Source: Streptomyces sp. Ru71
GTDB lineage: Bacteria > Actinomycetota > Actinomycetes > Streptomycetales > Streptomycetaceae
Direction: 5' to 3'
NCBI RefSeq assembly: GCF_002920535.1
Contig: NZ_PQSS01000079.1
Span: 1 to 34,122 of the forward strand
DNA: 34,122 nt
Shown here: piece by piece, positions 23,801 through 30,003 of the stretch
Layout: each line of letters starts with the position of its first letter
Numbering within the stretch: position 1 is the stretch's first letter
Made by a program: the position numbers and the translations under genes
The notes under the pieces: generated by a model
Told to the model about the DNA's origin: nothing
The model's input: only the letters and a program-made list of their open reading frames with translations
The model's database searches: none

Positions 23801-26800
23801 CCGTCGGCACCAGCACCCTGGCCCGGCCCAAGTACGTCATCGCGCCGACCTCGGCGGTGGCCGCGTCCACCTGCCAGACCACGCCGGCGACGAAGGGCTG
23901 CCGGATGCTGGAGTTCGTCTACGCGACCTCCACCACCGCCACCTCTGCCGCCCTGGGCGACTTCAACGGCCAGGTCAAGCAGATCAAGGAGTGGGCGACC
24001 GACCCGGGAGCCGCCTCCGCGACGGCCACCGTGGTGGCGCAGTACTCCTACGACGACGCCGGGCGTCTGCGTGAGGAGTGGGACCCGCGGATCAGCCCCG
24101 CGCTGAAGACCGCCTACACCTACGACTCCGCCGGCCGCGTCGCCACCCTCACCCCGCCCGGGGAGCTGGCGTGGACCTTCACCTACGGCAAGGCGGGCAA
24201 CGCCGCCACCGCCGGCGACGGCATGCTGCTCTCCGCCTCCCGGCCGAACCTCACCCAGGGCACCCAGAACACCCCGGACGGCACCAACGCCACCAGCAGC
24301 GTCGTCTACGACGTCCCGCTGACCGGCACCAAGGCGCCGTACGCGATGGGGACTTCGGACGTCGCCGCCTGGGGCCAGGCCGACGTTCCCACGGACGCCA
24401 CGGCCGTCTTCCCGGCCGACTCCGTCCCGCTGTCCCACAGCGGCACGGATCTGGCCGCCACGGACTACAAGCGGGCCACGCTCACCTACACGGACAACTC
24501 CGGCCGTGAGGTGAACACCGCGACGCCCGGCGGCCACATCACCACCACCGAGTACGACCGCTTCGGCAACACCGTCCGCGCCCTGACCGCCGCCAACCGC
24601 GAACTGGCCCTGGCCACCAGCGGCGCCGGCCAGGCCGAGCAGGTGGCGCTGAGCATCGACCAGCTCACCACCGCCGACCGCGCCGAACTCCTGTCCACCC
24701 GCTCGGTGTACTCCGCCGACGGTCTGCGCGAGACGGACCAGTACGGCCCGCTGCACCTGGTCACGCTGGCGTCGGCGCTGTCCGGCGGCGGCACCGGCAC
24801 GGATCTGCCGGCCGGTACACAGGTCGCCGCGCGGCAGCACACGGTGAACACCTTCGACGAGGGCCGTCCCACCGACGGCACCGCCACCGTCGCCAACCAG
24901 ATCACCACCACGCAGGTGGGCGCCCACGTCGACGGCTACACGGCCGACGCGGACGTACGGACCACCAAGACCGAGTTCGACTGGGTCAAGGGCCTGCCCA
25001 CCGCGACGATCACCGACCCGAGCGGTCTGGCGCTGAAGAAGACCACGTCGTACGACTCCCAGGGCCGGGTCACCAAGACCACCCTGCCCAAGTCGAACGG
25101 CACCGACGCCGGCGCCACCGTGACCACCTACTGGTCCGCCACCGGCACCGGCGCCTGCAACGGCCGCCCCGAGTGGGCCGACCTGGTCTGCTCCACCGGC
25201 CCGGCCGGCACCATCACCGGCGGCGGCTCCAACCCGGCCGAACTGCCCACCAAGACGGTGGAGTACGACCGCTGGGGCAACACGGCCAAGACCACGGAGA
25301 CCGCCAACTCCGTCACCCGCACCACCACCAACACCTACGACGCGGCCGGACGCCTCACCACGACGTCCGTCACCGGCGGCGTGGGCACCGCGGTCCCGGA
25401 CACGACCACCACCTACGACCCCGCCAGCGGTGACGTCGCCACCGTCACCTCGGGCGGGCAGACCATCACCCACACCTACGACACCCTCGGCCGGGAGATC
25501 TCCTACAGCGACGGCGCCGGCAACACCACCGCCACCAGCTACGACGCCCTGGGCCGGCCGGTGAGGAGCACCGACTCCGCCCCCTCCACCACCACCTACA
25601 CCTACGACACCGCCAAGGACCCGCGCGGCCTGGAGACCTCCCGCACCGACTCCGTCGCCGGCACCTTCGCCGCGACCTACGACGCGGACGGCGACCTGGC
25701 CACCCAGTCCCTGCCCGGCGGCTACACCCTGACCATCGGCCAGGACGAGACCGGCGCGACCACCTCGCGCACCTACACCAAGGACAGCGACGGCACCACC
25801 GTCGCCTCCGACACCGTCGACGAGACCGTCCACGGGCAGATCGCCGACGACGCGAACACCGCCGGCCAGAGCCGCAGCCGCTCCTACGGCTACGACGCGG
25901 CCGGACGCCTCACCCGGGCCGACGACACCGACCCGGACGGCGCCTGCACCCGCCGCGACTACACCTTCGACAACAACACCAACCGCACCGGCCTGGCTGT
26001 GGCGACCGCCGCCGTCGGCGCGGCCTGCACCTCCACCGGCGCGACCACGACGTCGTACACCTACGACAGCGCGGACCGCCTGGTGAACGCCGGCACCGCC
26101 TACGACGCCTTCGGCCGCACCACCACGCAGGCCTCCGGCGCCACCATCGGCTACTACACCAACGACCTCGTCCGCACCCAGACCTCCGGCACCAGCCGGC
26201 AGACCTGGAACCTGGACGCGGCCGGCCGCCTGGCCTCCTGGACCACCGAGGCCCAGGGCGCCGACGGCACCTGGAGCCAGACCGGGTCCAAGACCAACCA
26301 CTACGGCGCCGACGGCGACAGCCCCGACTGGATCCAGGAGTCCAGCGGAGTCGTCTCCCGCAACGTCCAGGGCATCGGCGGCGACCTGGACGCCGTCACC
26401 GCGGCCGGCGGTGGCACCGTCCTGCAGCTCACCGACGTCCACGGGGACGTCACCGTCCAGCTCCCGCTGGACACCACGCAGGCCCCGACCGCGTTCGCCT
26501 ACGACGAGTACGGCAACGCGGAGGGCGACACCACCGCCGCCCGCTACGGCTGGCTCGGCGGCAAGCAGCGCTCCAGCGAGACGGTCACCGGCGCCACCCT
26601 CATGGGTGTCCGCCTCTACGACCCGACCACCGGACGCTTCCTCAGCGTGGACCCGGAGCCGGGCGGCAACGCCAACGCCTACGACTACGTCAGCGGCGAC
26701 CCGCTCACCGGGTACGACCTGGACGGCAGGTGGGGCTGGCACTGGCACCCGCGCCGCTGGTGGCACAGCGCCAAGCACTGGGCGCGCAGGCACCACCTGG

Positions 26801-27093
26801 GCCGCCACCTGCGGTTCGCCGCGCACATCGCGATCGGTGTCGGTGCGGGCGCGCTGATGGCCGGCATGTGCGCGGGCACCGGCGGCCTCGGCTGCCTGCT
26901 GGCCGGCGGTGCCATCTGGGGTTCCGCGGGCATCCTCGACTACGCGGTCTCCCACCGCGGCTGGCACCACGCCAGCCGGCGCGGCGCGAGCGCGGCCTAC
27001 TGGAAGGGCTATGGAATCGGCTTCTTCAGTGGGTTCATCGGCCGCAGGTTCTTCGTGGGCCACGGCCGGCACCGAGGGCGGTGGCGCTGGTAG
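20833..27093 (+). CDS. Secreted RHS/YD-repeat polymorphic toxin-like protein with DNRLRE domain
   Basis: Very large exported protein of 2086 residues. The basic N-terminus and hydrophobic segment (RRIALGVVLALAAETALVAE) act as signal. At about 316-493 is a DNRLRE-type domain (TTTLAVTTDTWVQN, ARSYLKFDVSKL, GIQLRSADETDSTSWRRFRS). Beta-sandwich-like regions follow. From about 1070 to 1940 come many YD repeats (YDDAGRLREEW, YDAAGRLTTTS, YDTLGREISYSDG). The RHS core signature GVRLYDPTTGRFLSVDP...YDYVSGDPLTGYDLDG ends near residue 1967. The last 119 residues are a distinct tip. RHS shells encapsulate a C-terminal toxin or effector (family knowledge). GTG at 20833 follows AGGAAGGGA at 8 bases and is preferred to the GTG at 20773. 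Confidence 0.92.
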   Translation: MRHRPVAHDGVRTRRGNGTRRLRRIALGVVLALAAETALVAEDTGTVFAADLGTSAQHSAHSGKAAAPKGPAEAKDEASAVLMARLQHRRIEVLSARTADSSTYALPNGQMQTEAYAGPVRVKQGSVWKSIDTALADTGADLTPAAAAADIAVSDGGDQRLASVRRGKAAFGLGWQSKLPAPAVKGNTAAYRLGGGQTLSVTALAQGFSENIQLAQRPAGDSVSYRIPLDLAGLKVSQAASGHLLLKDAAGKLVAEAPAPMMWDASKDPASGESAHRRQVTTRVETAADGKQTLVLTPDKGFLAKATYPVTVDPTTTLAVTTDTWVQNPDYPDSQVSSEELKSGTYDGGSDTARSYLKFDVSKLAGKHITAATMSLYNYYSATCSTSGAATQAKRITSTWSSSSITWGAQPSTTTTDMATNTGHWGYSSSCPAAWSNWNLQAMVQSWANGTTNYGIQLRSADETDSTSWRRFRSANYSTAGYAPKLSVTYNSYATTSSAAISPNFPNPYNGKTYVTSLTPTLSAKVTDADGGNVQGQFEITADPAYADTTYTYTAYGKTVASGSSSTLTIPSANAFPAGKHLRFRVRGYDGTDYGSWSGYTTFVLNTALPAAPTISCTPYTENTWTATSDSGATCTLDTSATDGMGYYWGLDDSSVPGRVYDTTDGTGGDPLTITIKPGEDWHKLYAKTVDSGGNVSTSATTYAFGVGNGAGLLTPGEGDSAARRVSLTATGRTTYTGVTYQYRRGETDTWHDVPVADVTKSADGSAVSAWPLAVTNGTPAALTWNVTTSLAEDGPVDVRSAFTDGTTTAYSQPHTITVDRNAGTAPSEDVGPGSVNALTGDYTLSATDASGFDLSVTRTASSRRPAAGANAEGQVAIFGPQWTSGTTAEITDSNWAYVRKTSATSVALVDVDGDETGFTATSSGGWKPEPGSEDLTLTGSLTGSFTLKDDEGTTTTFAKVDPAATTWQVSSTYLPTDNSTTKVVSEKVTVGTSTLARPKYVIAPTSAVAASTCQTTPATKGCRMLEFVYATSTTATSAALGDFNGQVKQIKEWATDPGAASATATVVAQYSYDDAGRLREEWDPRISPALKTAYTYDSAGRVATLTPPGELAWTFTYGKAGNAATAGDGMLLSASRPNLTQGTQNTPDGTNATSSVVYDVPLTGTKAPYAMGTSDVAAWGQADVPTDATAVFPADSVPLSHSGTDLAATDYKRATLTYTDNSGREVNTATPGGHITTTEYDRFGNTVRALTAANRELALATSGAGQAEQVALSIDQLTTADRAELLSTRSVYSADGLRETDQYGPLHLVTLASALSGGGTGTDLPAGTQVAARQHTVNTFDEGRPTDGTATVANQITTTQVGAHVDGYTADADVRTTKTEFDWVKGLPTATITDPSGLALKKTTSYDSQGRVTKTTLPKSNGTDAGATVTTYWSATGTGACNGRPEWADLVCSTGPAGTITGGGSNPAELPTKTVEYDRWGNTAKTTETANSVTRTTTNTYDAAGRLTTTSVTGGVGTAVPDTTTTYDPASGDVATVTSGGQTITHTYDTLGREISYSDGAGNTTATSYDALGRPVRSTDSAPSTTTYTYDTAKDPRGLETSRTDSVAGTFAATYDADGDLATQSLPGGYTLTIGQDETGATTSRTYTKDSDGTTVASDTVDETVHGQIADDANTAGQSRSRSYGYDAAGRLTRADDTDPDGACTRRDYTFDNNTNRTGLAVATAAVGAACTSTGATTTSYTYDSADRLVNAGTAYDAFGRTTTQASGATIGYYTNDLVRTQTSGTSRQTWNLDAAGRLASWTTEAQGADGTWSQTGSKTNHYGADGDSPDWIQESSGVVSRNVQGIGGDLDAVTAAGGGTVLQLTDVHGDVTVQLPLDTTQAPTAFAYDEYGNAEGDTTAARYGWLGGKQRSSETVTGATLMGVRLYDPTTGRFLSVDPEPGGNANAYDYVSGDPLTGYDLDGRWGWHWHPRRWWHSAKHWARRHHLGRHLRFAAHIAIGVGAGALMAGMCAGTGGLGCLLAGGAIWGSAGILDYAVSHRGWHHASRRGASAAYWKGYGIGFFSGFIGRRFFVGHGRHRGRWRW
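26734..27093 (+). other. C-terminal tip of the RHS protein: candidate membrane-acting toxin domain
   Basis: The 119 residues after the RHS core match no toxin family I recognise. The start is dense in Trp, His and Arg (GWHWHPRRWWHSAKHWARRHH). A glycine-rich hydrophobic stretch then forms a probable helical hairpin (AAHIAIGVGAGALMAGMCAG, GLGCLLAGGAIWGSAGIL). A second aromatic/Gly segment (YWKGYGIGFFSGFIGRRFF) and a basic tail (GRHRGRWRW) follow. No nuclease or deaminase motif is seen. The composition suggests membrane insertion or pore formation (inference). Confidence 0.55.
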
Positions 27094-27126
27094 CGGAAAG
27101 CCGCTGACCGACCGCAGTGATTGACC

Positions 27127-27186
27127 GGGCGGGGCCGCTCATGGCCTTATCGGTGCCATGAGCGGCCCCGCCCCCCGACCCTTTTT
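27127..27186 (+). terminator. Perfect 19-bp hairpin plus T-tract between RHS gene and small membrane gene
   Basis: Bases 27127-27145 pair perfectly with 27155-27173, with a 9-base loop (CTTATCGGT). Then come a C-run and five Ts (27182-27186). This looks like a rare factor-independent terminator with a T-tract. It would separate, or attenuate, transcription from the RHS gene into the downstream gene. Confidence 0.8.
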
Positions 27187-27199
27187 CCGGAGTTCGCCG

Positions 27200-27397
27200 A
27201 TGAACGATTCCAAGTCCGAGTACAACGCCTTCGCCCGCGCGTGGGGCCCGAAATTCCTGATCTCAGCCCTGGTCGTGCTCGTCGTCTACATGACGCTCGT
27301 GACCTGGCTGGCGCCGGAGGCGTGGCGGTTCCCGCTGTATCCGGTCGGCATGATCCCCGTATACCTGCTGGCCCGCTGGTTCGCACCGCGTTCCTAG
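27200..27397 (+). CDS. Small two-helix membrane protein, candidate immunity protein for the RHS tip
   Basis: Protein of 65 residues (MNDSKSEYNAFARAWGPK...). It has two hydrophobic segments, FLISALVVLVVYMTLVTWLA and FPLYPVGMIPVYLLARWF, and a basic end. GGAG (27189-27192) lies 7 bases before the ATG at 27200. An in-frame ATG at 27158 is buried in the 19-bp hairpin and is unlikely to be used. RHS and other polymorphic toxins are usually followed directly by a small cognate immunity gene, and immunity to membrane-acting toxins is often a small membrane protein (family knowledge). That is the basis for the proposed role; no homology is claimed. Its stop codon overlaps the stop of the convergent P450 gene. 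Confidence 0.65.
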   Translation: MNDSKSEYNAFARAWGPKFLISALVVLVVYMTLVTWLAPEAWRFPLYPVGMIPVYLLARWFAPRS

Positions 27398-28626
27398 GCG
27401 CGCACCCGCAGCTCCTTGACCCCGTTGATCCACGCGGAACGCAGGCGGCGGGGCTCGCCGGCCAGGGTCAGACCGGGCATGGCGTCGGCGACGGCGTTGA
27501 AGATCAGGTCGATCTCCAGGACGGCGAGTGACTTGCCGAGGCAGTAGTGCGGGCCTCCGCCGCCGAACCCCAGATGGGGGTTGGGGTCGCGGGTGATGTC
27601 GAAGGCGCCGGGGGCGTCGAAGACCTCCGGGTCGTGGTTGGCGGAGGCGTAGAAGAGGCCGACCCGGTCGCCCTCGCGGATGCGCCTGCCGCCCAGTTCG
27701 GTGTCCTGGGTGGCCGTGCGCTGGAAGGAGACGACCGGGGTCGCCCAGCGCACGATCTCCTCGGCGGTGGTCGCCGGGCGCTCGGCCTTGAACAGCTCCC
27801 ACTGCTCGGGGTGCGTGAGGAAGGCGTGCATGCCGTGGGTGATGGCGTTGCGCGTGGTCTCGTTCCCGGCCACCGCCAGCATCAGCACGAAGAAGCCGAA
27901 CTCGTCCGAACGCAGGTTCCCCTCGTCCTCGGCGGCCACCAGCGTGGTGACGATGTCCCGGGCGGGGCGCTCCTTGCGCGCGGCGGCCATGTTCATGGCG
28001 TAGGCGATGATCTCGGCGGCGGACTCGCGGCCGACCTCCTCGGTGATGGCGTACTCGGGGTCGTCGTAGGCGATCATCCGGTTCGACCAGTCGAAGATCT
28101 TCGCCCGGTCCTCCTGGGGTACGCCGATCAGCTCGGCGATGGCCTGGAGCGGCAGCTCGCAGGCGACGGAGGTGACGAAGTCGAACGGGCCGGGGTGGGC
28201 GCGGGCCTGTGCGACGATCGCCTCGGCGCGGGAGCGCAGCCGCTCCTGCAGCGAGCGGATGGCGCGCGGGGTGAACCCGCGCTGCAGGATCTGCCGGACC
28301 CGGGTGTGCTCGGGCGGGTCCATGTTGAGCAGGATCAGCCGCTGCGCCTCGATGGCGTCCCGTTCGATGTGCTCGTTGAAGCGGATGATCGCGGTGTTGA
28401 GTGAGGACGAGAACAGCTCGGGGTGCGTGGAGACGTACTTGACGTCCCCGTGGCGGGTGACCGCCCAGTAGCCCTCGTCCTGGAATCCGGCCACGTTGCG
28501 GGGCTGCTCGACCCAGTGGACGGGTTCCGCCCGGCGCAGCTCGGCGAACTCCGGCAGGGGCACGCGGCGGTGCAGGACATCGGGGTCGGTGAAGTCGAAA
28601 CCGTCGGGCAGCGCTGGGCAAGGCAT
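27394..28626 (-). CDS. Cytochrome P450, CYP125-like steroid C26-monooxygenase
   Basis: Haem monooxygenase of 410 residues. The I-helix motif is AGNETTRN, the K-helix ExxR is in EEIVRWATP, and the haem-binding loop FGGGGPHYCLG holds Cys362. Throughout it tracks mycobacterial CYP125A1 as I recall that sequence: LPDGFDFTDPDVL, RLILLNMDPPEHTRVRQILQRGFTPRAI, CELPLQAIAELIGVPQEDRAKIFDWSN, DDPEYA, DEFGFFVLMLAVAGNETTRN. CYP125 oxidises the terminal C26 methyl of cholesterol/cholest-4-en-3-one, starting side-chain degradation. ATG at 28626 has GGGAG upstream. It is divergent from the FadA5-like thiolase, with a shared operator region, which fits a steroid side-chain role. Electrons may come from the ferredoxin at 10878. 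Confidence 0.92.
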   Translation of the reverse strand: MPCPALPDGFDFTDPDVLHRRVPLPEFAELRRAEPVHWVEQPRNVAGFQDEGYWAVTRHGDVKYVSTHPELFSSSLNTAIIRFNEHIERDAIEAQRLILLNMDPPEHTRVRQILQRGFTPRAIRSLQERLRSRAEAIVAQARAHPGPFDFVTSVACELPLQAIAELIGVPQEDRAKIFDWSNRMIAYDDPEYAITEEVGRESAAEIIAYAMNMAAARKERPARDIVTTLVAAEDEGNLRSDEFGFFVLMLAVAGNETTRNAITHGMHAFLTHPEQWELFKAERPATTAEEIVRWATPVVSFQRTATQDTELGGRRIREGDRVGLFYASANHDPEVFDAPGAFDITRDPNPHLGFGGGGPHYCLGKSLAVLEIDLIFNAVADAMPGLTLAGEPRRLRSAWINGVKELRVRA

Positions 28627-28689
28627 CGGCGACTCCCGCCATCTGACGGAGCATCAGGAATGCCGAGACGGTAGTGACGGCTTTCAAAG

Positions 28690-28708
28690 ACCGCAAGACC
28701 CTTGCGGT
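28690..28708. promoter_or_regulatory. 19-bp inverted repeat upstream of the P450 gene
   Basis: ACCGCAAG (28690-28697) and CTTGCGGT (28701-28708) form a perfect 8-bp inverted repeat with a 3-base spacer, 64 bases upstream of the P450 ATG. It has operator-like geometry and differs from the KstR box, so it may bind a second regulator, or form a small hairpin in the P450 leader. Confidence 0.45.
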
Positions 28709-28738
28709 GACCGGCATCACATCAGCAGACTGCACCCA

Positions 28739-28760
28739 GAACTAGAACACGTACTAGTTC
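28739..28760. promoter_or_regulatory. KstR-like operator (site D) between CYP125 and thiolase genes
   Basis: TAGAACACGTACTA (28743-28756) fits TNNAACNNGTTNNA except for one base of GTT (GTA). It sits inside a larger inverted repeat, GAACTAG-N8-CTAGTTC (28739-28760). A TACTAG within it could be a -10 for the thiolase. Position and symmetry suit co-regulation of both divergent genes by the KstR homologue. Confidence 0.6.
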
Positions 28761-28804
28761 CGGTGAAAGCCCCCGGCCCCCGGCCCCCGGAGAGGACCGC
28801 CCCC

Positions 28805-29974
28805 ATGGCTGCCGAACCCGTGATCGTCGAAGCCGTCCGCACCCCCATCGGCAAGCGCGGCGGCGCGCTCGCCAACCTGCACCCCGCCTACCTCCTGGGC
28901 GAGACCTACCGCGAACTCCTCGGCCGCACCGGCATCCCGGCCGACTGCGTCGAGCAGATCGTCGGCGGCACGGTCACCCACGCCGGCGAACAGTCCATGA
29001 ACCCCGCGCGCACGGCCTGGCTGACCATGGGCCTGCCCTACGAGACGGCCGCGACGACCGTCGACTGCCAGTGCGGCTCCTCGCAGCAGGCCTCGCACAT
29101 GGTCGCCAACATGATCGCGGCCGGCGTCATCGACGTGGGCATCTCCTGCGGCGTGGAAGCCATGTCCCGCGTCCCCCTGGGCTCCGGCTCCAAGCACGGG
29201 CCCGGACGGCCCTTCCCCGACGAGTGGAACGTCGACCTGCCCAACCAGTTCGAAGCCGCCGAGCGGATCGCCCGCCACCGGGGACTGACCCGCGAGGACG
29301 TCGACGCGCTCGGGCTGCGCTCCCAGGAGCTCGCGGCCGTCGCCTGGTCCGAGGAGCGCTTCAAACGGGAGACGTTCGCCGTCCAGGTCCCCACCACCGA
29401 GGACGAACAGCACGCCGGTCAGGGCATGTGGCGCCTGGTCGACAAGGACGAGGGCCTGCGCGACACGTCCCTGGACGCGCTGGCCTCGCTCAAGCCGGTG
29501 ATGCCGACGGCCGTCCACACGGCCGGCAACTCCTCCCAGATCTCCGACGGCGCGGCGGCCGTGATGTGGGCGTCCAAACGGATGGCCCGCGCGCTGAAGC
29601 TGCGGCCCCGGGCCCGGATCGTCGCGCAGGCCCTGGTGGGCGCCGATCCGCACTTCCACCTGGACGGCCCCGTCGACGCGACCAAGGCGGTGCTCGGCAA
29701 GGCGGGCATGTCCCTGAAGGACATCGACCTGGTGGAGATCAACGAGGCGTTCGCATCGGTGGTGCTGAGCTGGACCCGGGTCTTCGAACAGGACCTGGAC
29801 AAGGTCAACGTCAACGGCGGTGCCATCGCCCTGGGGCATCCGGTGGGGGCGACGGGGGCCCGGCTCATCACCACGGCCCTGCACGAGCTGGAGCGCGCGG
29901 ACCAGGAGTTCGCCCTGATCACGATGTGCGCGGGCGGCGGCCTTGCGACCGGGACGATCATTCAGCGGCTGTAG
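28805..29974 (+). CDS. fadA5: Steroid 3-ketoacyl-CoA thiolase (FadA5-like)
   Basis: Thiolase of 389 residues that cleaves 3-ketoacyl-CoA to acetyl-CoA or propionyl-CoA and a shortened acyl-CoA. The nucleophile Cys90 is in DCQCGSSQQ, the catalytic His345 in ALGHPVGATG and the acid Cys375 in MCAGGG. The sequence follows mycobacterial FadA5, as I remember it, over its whole length: PVIVEAVRTPIGKR, VDLPNQFEAAERIARHRGLTREDVD, LKPVMPTAVHTAGNSSQISDGAAAV, ARIVAQALVGADPHFHLDGPVDAT. FadA5 acts in the last rounds of cholesterol side-chain beta-oxidation. ATG at 28805 has GGAGAGG (28789-28795) 9 bases upstream. It is paired divergently with the CYP125-like gene across the KstR-like site D. Confidence 0.92.
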   Translation: MAAEPVIVEAVRTPIGKRGGALANLHPAYLLGETYRELLGRTGIPADCVEQIVGGTVTHAGEQSMNPARTAWLTMGLPYETAATTVDCQCGSSQQASHMVANMIAAGVIDVGISCGVEAMSRVPLGSGSKHGPGRPFPDEWNVDLPNQFEAAERIARHRGLTREDVDALGLRSQELAAVAWSEERFKRETFAVQVPTTEDEQHAGQGMWRLVDKDEGLRDTSLDALASLKPVMPTAVHTAGNSSQISDGAAAVMWASKRMARALKLRPRARIVAQALVGADPHFHLDGPVDATKAVLGKAGMSLKDIDLVEINEAFASVVLSWTRVFEQDLDKVNVNGGAIALGHPVGATGARLITTALHELERADQEFALITMCAGGGLATGTIIQRL

Positions 29975-30003
29975 CCCCGGTGACCGCGCCGGTGGGTGCC
30001 CGG

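Noticed and set aside
20815..27072. Very long open frame antisense to the RHS gene
   Set aside because: Its composition is Gly/Val/Arg-rich with no domains, as expected for the reverse strand of a high-GC gene. The plus-strand frame has clear RHS motifs throughout.
27158..27199. Earlier ATG for the small membrane protein
   Set aside because: This ATG lies in the right arm of a perfect 19-bp hairpin and lacks a free ribosome-binding site. ATG at 27200 has GGAG upstream.
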